Part shown: positions 12,483-23,081 of the stretch, piece by piece
How positions within the stretch are numbered: the stretch's first letter is position 1
Layout: each line of letters opens with the position of its first letter
Assembly: GCA_019802505.1 (NCBI GenBank)
Contig: JAFMOC010000206.1
Location: forward strand, 1,505,001 to 1,569,000
DNA: 64,000 nucleotides
From: Corydoras sp. C115
Lineage: Eukaryota; Chordata; Actinopteri; Siluriformes; Callichthyidae
Reading direction: 5' to 3'
The notes under the pieces: model-generated
Database searches by the model: none
Told to the model about the DNA's origin: nothing
The model's input: only the letters and a program-made list of their open reading frames with translations
Program-made: the position numbers and the translations under genes

Positions 12483-13173
12483 CATTCATTCATTATCTTC
12501 CGCTTTATCCTATATTAGGTTCGCGGCACAGTGGCTTAGTGGTTAGCACGTTCTCCTCTCAGCACTAGGGATTCCCGGTTCAAATCCCCATCTGGGTGGA
12601 GTTTCCATGTCCTCCCCGTGTCTGCGTGGGTTTCCTCCGGGTTCTCCGGTTTCCTCCCACAGTCCAAAAACATGGATCAAGTCAATTGAGTTCTCCAAAT
12701 TGCCCCATATAGAGTGTGTCTGTGTGAGTGAATGATAGATTGGCGCCCTGTCCTGGGTCTATCTGCCCAGCGCCCGAAACGTTCTCCCCTGGATGGGCAT
12801 GGGGAACCCCCCCGCGACCCTAATAGAGGATAAAGCGGGAGATAATGAATGAATGAATATAAGGGTCGCGGGGGGGTTCCCCATGCCCATCCAGGGGAGA
12901 ACGTCTCGGGCGCTGGGCAGATACACCCAGGACAGGGCGCCAGTCCATCGCTGGGCACACACACACTCACACAGACACACTCTACATGGGGCAATTTGGA
13001 GAACTGAATTGACTTGAGCCATGTTTTTGGACTGTGGGAGGAAACCGGAGAACCCGGAGGAAACCCACGCGGACACGGGGAGGACATGGAAACTCCACCC
13101 AGATGGGGATTCGAACCGGGAATCCCTAGCGCTGAGAGGAGAACGTGCTAAACACTAAGCCACCGTGCCGCCG
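12483..13173. mobile_element. SINE nested in a SINE tail, inverted pair
   Basis: A minus copy (12483-12522 continued at 12859-13173) is interrupted in its tail by a plus copy (12524-12858). The result is two roughly 330-bp sequences in opposite orientation side by side. Confidence 0.85.
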
Positions 13174-13215
13174 CAATTTTATTTTATTTTATTTTTTTAA
13201 GACGCACATTTTCAA

Positions 13216-13471
13216 TCATACAGATAGACTGTGTAGTCCTACAATTACATTGTTTCTCTACATACGTAGTAAGCACGCTTTAGTATGTTCTCCAATAATC
13301 AAGACCCCCACAAAGGAGGTATTACAAGGTCATCCACCACACTGATAATACCTGCCCTGTGGGGGGTGCTGATCATCAGAGAACAGAGTAAAGGGGACTA
13401 ATAAATTATGGAGAGGAACAGATGAACTACAGGTTGGAATTATTGAACTACAAAGTCCATCTATATGGTGC
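13216..13471. mobile_element. fold-back MITE-like element
   Basis: The right end reads ACTACAAAGTCCATCTATAT. The left end (ACAGATAGACTGTGTAGTCC) is its imperfect inverted repeat. Partial relatives begin at 9288 and 10985, and shorter traces are at 32238 and 59188. No coding capacity is visible. Confidence 0.7.
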
Positions 13472-13673
13472 TCAGGAATGTAAACTGTTCTGATACGCTG
13501 ACCAAACACCACTTAACACGGTCATTTGCATTGTAGGTTGTGTGGGTGTGAAATCCACTAAATGAGTTACAGATGACAGTTGCATAATTGCCCCAACTAA
13601 CATGGGGCAATTTAGTTTCTGCCGTTTATTTATCAGCATGTCTTTTAAATATGGTAGATCATGGCAGATGAGA

Positions 13674-13866
13674 GCGTGGTAGCTCAGTGGTCAGTGTGTT
13701 GGGTTATCAATCTGAAGGTTGGGGGTTCAAATCCCAGGTCTGCTGAAGTTCCCAATGTGGGATCTTGAGCAAGACCCTTAACCCTCATTGCTCCAGGGAT
13801 GTTGTGAAGAACCCTGTGTTCACCTTGAAAGTCGCTTTGGATAAAAGCGTCCAATAAATGACCAAA
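13674..13866 (+). mobile_element. second SINE family copy, tRNA-like head with L2-like tail
   Basis: It is nearly the same as the element at 1565-1768, with a GTAGCTCAGTGG head, GGTTCAAATCC box and GTCGCTTTGGATAAAAGCG tail. The 565-bp tandem triplication begins directly after it. Confidence 0.75.
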
Positions 13867-13867
13867 T

Positions 13868-15565
13868 GAGTCCCCGGAATGAACTGACCCAAGCACCAGG
13901 AGGACAAGCAAACTCCACACAGAAGACCTCATCCAGTGTCTAAACTCAGGGTTCGGTGTTAAAAACTATCTGGGTGGAGTTGCCATGTTCTCCCCATGTC
14001 CTCGTGGGTTGCCTCCGGGTTCTCCGGTTTCCTCCCACAGTCCAAAAACATGGATTCAAGGTCAAGTGAATGCTCTAAATTGCCCCATATAGACCAAGTG
14101 TGTGTTCAGCGATAATTGGCGCCCTGTCTACGCCCTGTCTAATTGGCGTGTATCTACCCAGCGTCCGGAATGTTCTCCCCTGGCTGGGTATGGGGGCATG
14201 GAGGAACCCCCCACCCCCCCCATAATTAGCAAATTACCTGTTGACTTTATGAAGTGTCCAAAAAAGTGAAACTAATGATTATTATCGTTGGGAAAAGCAG
14301 AGAGCAGCAATACAATTAAAAGGAAGGTAAAGTTCAATAATAAATGGTCAATAACGCAGCTTATGAAAAGTAATAATTAATAAAGGAATATTTATTCAAA
14401 TTGACCCCCCCCCCCCTTAATGTAAACTTAAGAGTCCCCGGAATGAACTGACCCAAGCACCAGGAGGACATGCAAACTCCACACAGAAGACCTCATCCAG
14501 TGTTTAAACTCAGGGTTCGGTGTTAAAAACTATCTGGGTGGAGTTGCCATGTTCTCCCCATGTCCTCGTGGGTTGCCTCCGGGCTCTCCGGTTTCCTCCC
14601 ACAGTCCAAAAACAAGGATTCAAGGTCAGGTTAATGCTCTAAATTGCCCCATATAGACCAAGTGTGTGTCCAGCGATAATCGGCGCCCTGTCCTGGGTGT
14701 ATCTGCCCAGCGTCCGGAACGTGGCTGGGCATGGGGGCATGGGGGCATGGAGGAACCCCCCCACCCCCACCCCCCATAATTAGTAAATTACCTGTTGACT
14801 TTATGAAGTGTCCAAAAAAGTGAAACTAATGATTATTATCGTTGGGAAAAGCAGAGAGCAGCAATACAATTAAAAGGAAGGTAAAGTTCAATAATAAATG
14901 GTCAATAACGCAGCTTATGAAAAGTAATAATTAATAAAGGAATATTTATTCAAATTGACCACACGCACGTTCGTAGGTAAACACTGCACCCCCCCCCCCC
15001 CCCTGAACTGACCCAAGCACCAGGGGGACATGCAAAAGCCACACAGAAGACCTCATCCAGTGTTTAAACTCAGGGTTCGGTGTTAAAAACTATCTGGGTG
15101 GAGTTGCCATGTTCTCCCCATGTCCTCGTGGGTTGCCTCCGGGTTCTCCGGTTTCCTCCCACAGTCCAAAAACAAGGATTCAAGGTCAAGCGAATGCTCT
15201 AAATTGCCCCATATAGACCAAGTGTGTGTCCAGCGATAATCGGCACCCTGTTCTGGGTGTATCTACCCAGCGCCCGGAACGTTCTCCCCTGGCTGGGCAT
15301 GGGGGCATGGAGGAACCCCCCCACCCCCCCACCCCACCCCACCCCCCATAATTAGTAAATTACCTGTTGACTTTATGAAGTGTCCAAAAAAGTGAAACTA
15401 ATGATTATTATCGTTGGGAAAAGCAGAAATACAATTAAAAGGAAGGTAAAGTTCAATAATAAATGGTCAATAACGCAGCTTATGAAAAGTAATAATTAAT
15501 AAAGGAATATTTATTCAAATTGACCAAAGGGTAGGTAAACACTGCACCCCCCCCCCCCCCCCCAT
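13868..15565. repeat. tandem triplication, unit about 565 bp
   Basis: Three head-to-tail units start near 13868, 14431 and 15001. Each has GAACTGACCCAAGCACCAG, an old SINE fragment, a variable C run, and the block CGTTGGGAAAAGCAG to TTTATTCAAATTGACC. The third unit lacks a few bases near its start and in GAGAGCAGC. Confidence 0.9.
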
Positions 15566-15599
15566 AATACCCCCAAAACTTACCCACAAAACGGAGTAA

Positions 15600-16000
15600 A
15601 CAAACCCGAGGAGGTCGACGGAGCAACGCGAGCACCTCAAAGCCCTACGACAACGTTGGCGCTGCAGCTTTCATCATGTTAATTCGATAATAATAATTAA
15701 AAAAATAAACAATAAACGGGTTGGCGAGCGGAAGCCGCAGCCTGCTCCACGCACAGCTGATCAGCGCACATCAAACTGCCCTCACACTCCAGCCGAAAAC
15801 AAGGCGGGGCGACGGCTGAGCGACGTGCCAACGCACCAATCCGACGCCGGGACCCGCCCACGGCATGCCGAATAAGGTCGGACTCCGTATCCAATGGTAA
15901 CGGCGAGGCCGAAACCACGAAAACAAGCCCGGATCAAGTTCGGTTTACAGCACGGTCCGGATTCGGGGGAACAAACGGCGAATTATGCATCTGACGATAT
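15600..16000. promoter_or_regulatory. CpG-rich patch, candidate promoter region
   Basis: This stretch is much richer in CG dinucleotides than its AT-rich surroundings. It lies between the divergent mprip and mss51 genes and could hold the mprip (minus strand) start site with a noncoding first exon. No TATA box or transcript evidence is available, and the assignment to a gene is inference. Confidence 0.4.
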
Positions 16001-16213
16001 AAGAAACGCGTCGCTAGAACATGCAACGATGGCGTCTTGAGAACACGTTTGCATAAAGCAGCTGTAATGACGTAGATTTCTGCCCCCTGTGGGGGTGTAA
16101 TGCTGAGTGACTGGAATGTCGCTGTGGGATGGGATTTCGACGACCCCTTCTGGACAATATGAGTAACTGCAGTTTGCCGCAATTGGACCTGTACTTGCCT
16201 TGACTTGATTTTT

Positions 16214-16930
16214 CATTCATTCATTCATTCATTATCTTCTGCTTTATCCTTTATTAGGGTGGCGGGGGGGGGGGTTCCCCATGCCCATCCAGGGGAGAAC
16301 GTTTCGGGCACTGGGCAGATACACCCAGGACAGGGGGGCAATCCATCGCTGGATTTTCCATGTTCTCCCTGTGAGTTTCCTCCGGGTTCTCCGCTTTCCT
16401 CCCACAGTCCAAAAACCGGGATCAAGTCAATTGAGTTCTCCAAATTGCCCCATATAGAGTGTGTCTGTGTGAGTGAGTGTGTGCCCAGCGATGTATTGGC
16501 GCCCTGTCCTGGGTGGCGCCCGAAACGTTCTCCCCTGGATGGGCATGGGGAACCCCACCGCGACCCTTTCATTCATTCATTCATTCATTATCTCCCGCTT
16601 TATCCTCTATTAGGGTCGCGGGGGGGTGGGGTTCCCCATGCCCATCCAGGGGAGAACGTTTCGGGCGCTGGCCAGAAAGACCCAGGACAGGGGGGCAATG
16701 CATCGCTGGACACATTCGATCACTCACACAGACTCACTCTATATGGGGCAATTTGGAGAACTCAATTGACTTGTTCCCTGTTTTTGGACTGTGGGAGGAA
16801 AGCGGAGAACCCGGAGGAAACCCACGCGGACACGGGGAGAACATGGAAACTCCACCCAGATGGGGATTCGAACCGGGAATCCCTAGCGCTGAGAGGAGAA
16901 CATGCTAATCACTAAGCCACAGTGCCACCT
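16214..16930. mobile_element. composite of three main-family SINE pieces
   Basis: A minus tail piece (16214-16345), a plus piece (16346-16568) and a nearly full minus copy (16569-16930) are joined directly, without intervening sequence. Confidence 0.8.
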
Positions 16931-16982
16931 TTTTCGTTCAGTTATTTGAATAATTAAATGCCACAGTGCTACCTAATGAATA

Positions 16983-17290
16983 ATCCATCCATTATCTTCC
17001 GCTTTATCCTCTATTAGGGTCGTGGGGGGGTTCCCCATGCCCATCCAGGGGAGAACGTTTCAGGCGCTGGGCATACACTCACTCACACAGACACACTCTA
17101 TATGGGGCAATTTTGAGAACTCAATTAACTTGATCCATGTTTTTTGGACTGTGGGAGGAAACCGGAGAACCCGGAGGAAACCCATATGGACACAGGGAGA
17201 ACATGGAAACTCCACCCAGATGGGGATTCGAACCGGGAATCCCTAGCGCTGAGAGGAGAACGTGCCAACCACTAAGCCACCGTGCCACCC
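16983..17290 (-). mobile_element. main-family SINE with internal deletion
   Basis: The tail is complete, but the segment between GGCGCTGGGCA and ACACTCACTC is shortened. Confidence 0.85.
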
Positions 17291-17353
17291 TAATGAATTA
17301 ATAAGCTTTAAATTGTGTGAATTATTTGTAATTATTTGAAACATAATTTGAAA

Positions 17354-17709
17354 CTGGCAGCACGGTGTCTTAGTGGTTGGCACGTTCTCCTCTCAGCACT
17401 AGGGATTCCTAGTGGGTGGAGTTGGGGTGAAGTTTCCATGTTCTCCCCATGTCCGTGTGGGTTTCCTCCGGGTTCTCCGCTTTCCTCCCACAGTCCAAAA
17501 ACATGGATCAAGTCAATTGAGTTCTCGAAATTGCCCCATATAGAGTGTGTTTGTGTGAGTGAGTGAGTGAGTGTGTGCCCAGCGATAGATTGCCCCCCTG
17601 TCCTGGGTGTATCTGCCCAGCGCCCGAAACGTTCTCCCCTGGATGGGCATGGGGAACCCCACCACGACCCTAATAGAGGATAAAGCGGGAGATAATGAAT
17701 GAATGAATA
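17354..17709 (+). mobile_element. main-family SINE, B-box region altered
   Basis: The head is present, but the B-box region reads GGGATTCCTAGTGGG, so promoter function is probably lost. Confidence 0.85.
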
Positions 17710-18120
17710 ATTACATTTACAATTACAACTACATGGTGGCCTCCTGGCTTTATGGAAATTATAATACACACTTCTCTTACCTTTTACTATTATGGTTGTG
17801 TGCCATTAATCACTTTTATTAAATCTAAATGTGAAAAATCGTTTGCCTGTACATATTTTTTATGATGTATCACGACATGGCGCATCTTCATGGGAATAGA
17901 GGCGACAACAGTGGATCATAAATAGCCTACTACTACCCCCTTGTGGAAAAACATGTGTAGGAACGCTTATTAGAGCTATTTTTGGGGGAGTTTTGTAAGA
18001 TCTCCCTTCCCGTCCAAAAACATACAAATATGTCAACTGAAGTTGCTGAATTAGCAAAGCATGATATGCATGCAGTACATTATTTGAAATCATAAAATAC
18101 AGAATCATAAATTATACCCA

Positions 18121-18424
18121 TCCATTATCTTCAGCTTTATCCTCTATTAGGGTCGTGGGGGGTTCCCCATGCCCATCCAGGGGAGAACGTTTCGGGTGCT
18201 GGGCAGATACACCCAGGACAGGGCGCCAATCTATCGCTGGGCACACACTCACTCACACAGTCACACTCTATATGGGGCAATTTGGAGAACTCAATTGACT
18301 TGATCCATGTTTTTGGACTGTGGGAGGAAACCGGAGAACCCGGAGGAAACCCACGCGGACACGGGGAGAACATGGAAACTCCACCCAGATGGGGATTCGA
18401 ACCGGGAATCCCTAGCGCTGAGTC
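18121..18424 (-). mobile_element. main-family SINE, head truncated
   Basis: It ends at CCCTAGCGCTGAG without the tRNA-like A box. Confidence 0.85.
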
Positions 18425-18476
18425 GCTGAGTCAATCCCTAGCGCCGGTCATAATTTAATAAATTTAAAATAAATAC

Positions 18477-18836
18477 GGCGACACGGTGGCTTAGTGTTTA
18501 GCACGTGCTCCTCTCAGCACTAGGGATTCCCGGTTCGAATCCCCATCTGGGTGGAGTTTCCATGTTCTCCCCGTGTCCGCGTGGATTTCCTCCGGGTTCT
18601 CCGGTTTCCTCCCACAGTCCAAAAACATGGATCAAGTCAATTGAGTTCTCCAAATTGCCCCATATAGAGTGTGTCTGTGTGAGTGAGTGTGTGCCCGGCA
18701 ATGGATTGGCGCCCTGTCCTGGGTGTATCTGCCCAGCGCCCGAGACGTTCTCCCCTGGATGGGCATGGGGAACCCCACCACGACCCCAATAGAGGATAAA
18801 GCGGGAGATGATGAATGAATGAATGAATGAATGAAT
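18477..18836 (+). mobile_element. main SINE family, representative full-length copy
   Basis: This is the family that fills the window; full copies are about 340-360 bp. It starts with a tRNA-like head containing an A-box-like TGGCTTAGTG and, about 46 bp on, a perfect B box GGTTCGAATCC. The body contains TCCTCCCACAGTCCAAAAAC and ATTGCCCCATATAGAGTG. A conserved tail runs from GCCCAGCGATGGATTGG to GAGGATAAAGCGGGAGATAA and ends in (TGAA)n. Many copies have 10-14 bp target-site duplications. Head and body resemble the widespread fish SINEs with a GGCGGCACGGTGG start. The partner LINE is not evident. The repeated open frames it contains on both strands are not genes. Confidence 0.9.
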
Positions 18837-19449
18837 AAAATAAATACTTGTAATTTAACTCTGAGTCACAACAGTCCATTCTTGCTGTATACAAGACGGC
18901 CTTCTAACCCTTCATGGACATTGCTGTTAGATTCTCCTTTACTATCACGATTTATATTCAATAGGAGATGGATCTGGAATACAGGCCAGCGAAGCACACA
19001 CACTCTTTGTCTAGAAGTCCACTATGTCAGTACTAAGCCTTACATTGTCCTGCAAAAATAGACATGGAGACAGTGGAACCTGGTGGCAGTATATGTCACT
19101 CCAAAATACCAGGATAAGCCTTTGGATAAATGGTACCTCCACATATTTACGGATCCCCCTTGCAGCATTTTTTAAAATGTATTTTTGGCACTTGGAATCC
19201 AATGACCATTTTTCCAAAATCAGGAAAACATGGACCATGCATGTCCACTGTCCTTTGATTTGTCTCAGAGGACTTCTGACAAACAAAACATACAAAATGT
19301 AAATACATCTTAAACTTTAATATGCTTAATATAGCTTTAATTGGAAAAGTGGAATTAATTTAATTTAAGTGGAAAGTTACTTTTAGCCCATGTAGCTTTG
19401 TCTATCACGGCAGCGTAATGGTTTCTCGTATAATGATGTAACATTTATT

Positions 19450-19985
19450 CATTCATTTATTCATTATCTCACTTAATCCTCGACTAGGGTTGCAGGCGGG
19501 TTCTCCATGCCCATCTAGGGCAGATACATACATACTCTCACAGACACACACTACATAGGGGCAATTTATTAATTCATTCATTCATTATCTCCCGCTTTAT
19601 CCTCTATTAGGGTCGCGGGGGGGTTCCCCATGCCCAGGCATGTGGATCGCTGGGCACACACTCGGGCGCTGGGCAGATACACCCAGGACAGGGCGCCAAT
19701 CCATCGCTGGACACACACTCACACAGACACACTCTAAATGGAGCAATTTTTGAGAATTCAATTGACTTGATCCATGTTTTTAGACTGTGGGAGGAAAGCG
19801 GAGAACCCGGAGGAAACCCACGCGGACACGGGGAGAACATGGAAACTCCACCCAGATGGGGATTCGAACCAGGAATCCCTAGCTAGGGGCAATTTAGAGC
19901 AGCCAATTTAGCTTGAATCCCAGAACCCGAAGTAAATCACGCTGATCCCCAGCACCGAGAGGCGAACCACTAAACCACAGTGCTG
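19450..19985 (-). mobile_element. young SINE inserted in an older related SINE
   Basis: 19572-19885 is a young copy. The flanks (19450-19560 and 19886-19985) are an older, diverged relative broken by it; AGGGGCAATTTA occurs on both sides (19556-19567 and 19884-19895). Confidence 0.7.
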
Positions 19986-20484
19986 CCTTATTTATAAAAT
20001 GTACATAAAAAAACGTAAATTTCTGGATGTTTGGCACAAAGTGATGAAGCACAACCCTTCCGTTCTTGCAAACTTTACTAACTGTTCCTATTTTCATTCA
20101 ATCCTGGCTCCCATAACAGGTTAATAAACATAATGTGTCCTCAATGTGTTAGTCTGAGTAATAAAAAGTGATCAGAAAGAAAGGAATACATACATGAATT
20201 ACAAGACCTATACAATAATAAATAAAAGTTGCAGTGTAACGTATTAAATACTTATTAAATACATTTACTATTAAAGTACTTTTTGTGACACCTAGATTTA
20301 CCTCCATTAAATGTTTTTTGAAAATATCTTGCATATTGTTTATATACAAAAGTATAGTATATGTACCATTATTATACATATCATTTATTTATGAACAAGA
20401 TCAAGATGGTTAGGGTACCATATTAATTTAAAGATTTTTAAAAGAGACTATTAGCAGATGTCTGAGGATCTCTAAAGCAGTGAA

Positions 20485-20770
20485 ATGTGTGTGGGGGGGG
20501 GCAGTAAAGGGGAATCAGGGGGATGGAGGGGTAAGGTACGTGCAGTAGGATTTTGGAGCATACATCAGAGGGGGGTCTCAGAAGTCAGAGGAGTAACTCA
20601 AGAGGAGTATGGCACAGAAACTAGAGGAACAGCCAGCCAAAAAAGGAGAGAGATACAAACAGACGGACAGACAGGGATAAAGAGGAGAAGAGGAAGAGGA
20701 AGGGAGAGCGAGAAAGAAAGAGAGAGCGGAAATAGCCGGGTCATAAAGGACAAAAGGGAAAACTTGGTGA
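20485..20770. repeat. purine-rich tract
   Basis: About 285 bases of the plus strand are mostly A and G, with GGAGAAGAGGAAGAGGAAGG and GAGAAAGAAAGAGAGAG. The tract ends at AACTTG|GTGAGTGAAT, which resembles a splice donor, so part of it could be a noncoding exon of mss51. No protein is recognised. Confidence 0.5.
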
Positions 20771-21389
20771 GTGAATGATTTTAAAATATTGAAATGTAAG
20801 ATTTAAATTTGATTTAAAAATTTAAAAATATTTTAAAAGACATTGGTTCACTTCCAGTCTTTGTTATTTGGGGTTGTGAGGGGTTTAATATAATGGAGAA
20901 AATGTATAATTTAGGAAATAAAGATTTTTTTTTTGTAGTCTCTTTGCAATTTGTGCTTTCCCTTTCTCGGTAATGATGCCCAAACACATGTAAGCATTAA
21001 TGAAATCTTATAAAGACTCTAAATTAATTAAACTAAACCTGTAAAGAGTCATTTGCTGTATTGGATTTTCTCACATTTTAATTGAATTGTCTTTGCAAAA
21101 CTTATCAATAATAAAAAAAAAAACAAATAAAATGACAAGTGTTATTATTATTTTTGTCATCATCATCATCACTATAATTTTAATGATTGTTATAAGTCTA
21201 ATTAAAATATAGTCACATTTTTCGATTATCATTTCTATTATTGTAAAATTACATACATTTTAATTTAACTGTTGTATTTAAAAATACTAATAACAACACA
21301 CTATTTTAACATTTTATTTTAAAGTACATTTTATTATTTAGCGGTTACCTGTATACGGTTCTTAATATTGTATTAATAAATATATTTTA

Positions 21390-21665
21390 TAGCTGCATCT
21401 GGAATGTAATGTTCTCTGTGAAAGTTCAAAGTTTCAGGGATATAAAACCCGAAGCAGGTGTGAAACGTTATTGCCGCAGCAGTAAAAACAGTTATGTGCT
21501 ATGAGTCACTGCATGAGAGACCAAAATAGGGATTCAGAGTGACACCCGAATATCAGATCCAAACCCATGCCGTTTTAATGAGCGGTGATATAGGAGCTCC
21601 AAGTCTGGAACTAGTGCTGCAGATGCATTCCCATTCAGCTGCGAGAGCATCATGTGTTTTTGCCA
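21390..21665 (+). promoter_or_regulatory. candidate mss51 core promoter
   Basis: A TATA box (TATAAAA, 21441-21447) lies 1.6 kb upstream of the first mss51 coding exon. Nearby are GCATCTGGAATG (E-box and M-CAT-like) and CATTCCCATTCAGCTG (M-CAT-like and E-box), motif types common in muscle promoters. Muscle expression is known for MSS51; the promoter call itself is inference. Confidence 0.3.
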
Positions 21666-22765
21666 AAGGTGTACACTGATGTATTATTTACCTTTATTAC
21701 TCTAATGTTATATCATAATGCATTGTATTCCATTTCCAAAAACGATGGCATTTGAGTTAAACAACTGATGTTCAATCGATTATTTTATTATAATATTATT
21801 TTGCAGTCCAGTTATTTCATTTAATGTATTTTCATCACTATTTACATTTTTTTCCTCTCTTTTTTATAACTGTGGTTACTTTGTTTGCCATTTGCATTTG
21901 GCCTTTAAAGCTTTTTTAATATTTATTTTATAATAATTTTTGCCAAAATTTTGTATTATTTTTTGTATTATTTACCTTTATTACTCTAATGTTATATCAT
22001 AATGCATTGTATTCGATTTCCAAAAACGATGGCATTTGAGTTAAACAACTGATGTCCAATCTACTATTTCATTATGTTTTTTTTGCAGTCCAGTTATTTC
22101 ATTTAATGTATTTTCATCACTATTTACATTTTTTTCTCTCTCTTTTTTATAACTGTGGTTACTTTGTTTGCCATTTGCATTTGGCCTTTAAAGCTTTTTT
22201 AATATTTATTTTATAATTATTTTTGCCAAAGGTGTACACTGATGTATTATTTACCTTTATTACTCTAATGTTATATCATAATGCATTGTATTCCATTTCC
22301 AAAAACGATGGCATTTGAGTTAAACAACTAAGGTTCAATCTATTATTTCACTATAATATTATTTTGCAGTCCAGTTATTTCATTTAATGTATTTTTATCA
22401 CTATTTACATTTTTTTCTCTCTTTTTATAACTGTGGTTACTTTGTTTGCCATTTGCATTTGGCCTTTAAAGCTTTTTTAATATTTATTTTATAATAATTT
22501 TTGCCAAAGGTGTACACTGATGTATTATTTACATTTATTACTCTAATGTTATATCATAATGCATTGTATTCCATTTCCAAAAACGATGGCATTTGAGTTA
22601 AACAACTGATTTCCAATCGATTATTTCATTATAATATTATTTTGCAGTCCAGTTATTTCATTTAATGTATTTTCATCACTATTTACCTTTTTTTTCTCTC
22701 TTTTTATAACTGTGGTTACATTTGGCCTTTAAAGCTTTTTTGATATTTATTTTATAATAATACAT
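21664..22765. repeat. AT-rich tandem repeat, unit about 280 bp, nearly four copies
   Basis: Units start near 21664, 21950, 22227 and 22505. Each has TATCATAATGCATTGTATTC, AAAAACGATGGCATTTGAG, TTGCAGTCCAGTTATTTC and GCCTTTAAAGC. The junction between units 1 and 2 is altered and the last unit is shortened. It lies just upstream of mss51 exon 1. Confidence 0.92.
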
Positions 22766-23081
22766 TTTACTTGCTTAACATATGGACTATAGTCATTTTT
22801 ATTTTGCTCCAGAGGTCAATATATACTGCTCTGATGTTTCTAGTTTGGCCCACAGTAGTTGGGTTTACTGAGCATCGTGGCTTGCCACAAATACAACACA
22901 AAGTATTGTCTTTTTTTCTTTTTGCTGTATTATTTTGATGTTTTCAGGTGGTATCATCCATGTCTCTGCATCTATGGCTGCAGGTTTTTGGAGATTTTAT
23001 AAATTAATCAGTTGTTCGTAATAATACTAAGATAAGTATTTTTGGTGTCCTGAATTTTTCAGATTTTTGAAGACTGCTAGG

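Noticed and set aside
15697..16216. Several overlapping minus-strand frames in the CpG-rich patch
   Set aside because: No residues match a known family and no splice structure is apparent. CG-rich DNA gives few stops by chance.
18505..18792. Dozens of long open frames with the same protein (for example FSPCPRGFPPGSPVSSHSPKT) on both strands, looking like a repeated gene family
   Set aside because: They are translations of the SINE in its different frames. The frames have no conserved start, break at indels in many copies and coincide exactly with the SINE limits.
18831..19302. Two overlapping frames on opposite strands near 19.0-19.3 kb, thought to be a processed gene
   Set aside because: Neither strand shows a recognisable domain. 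It may be an old transposon fragment, but I could not identify it.
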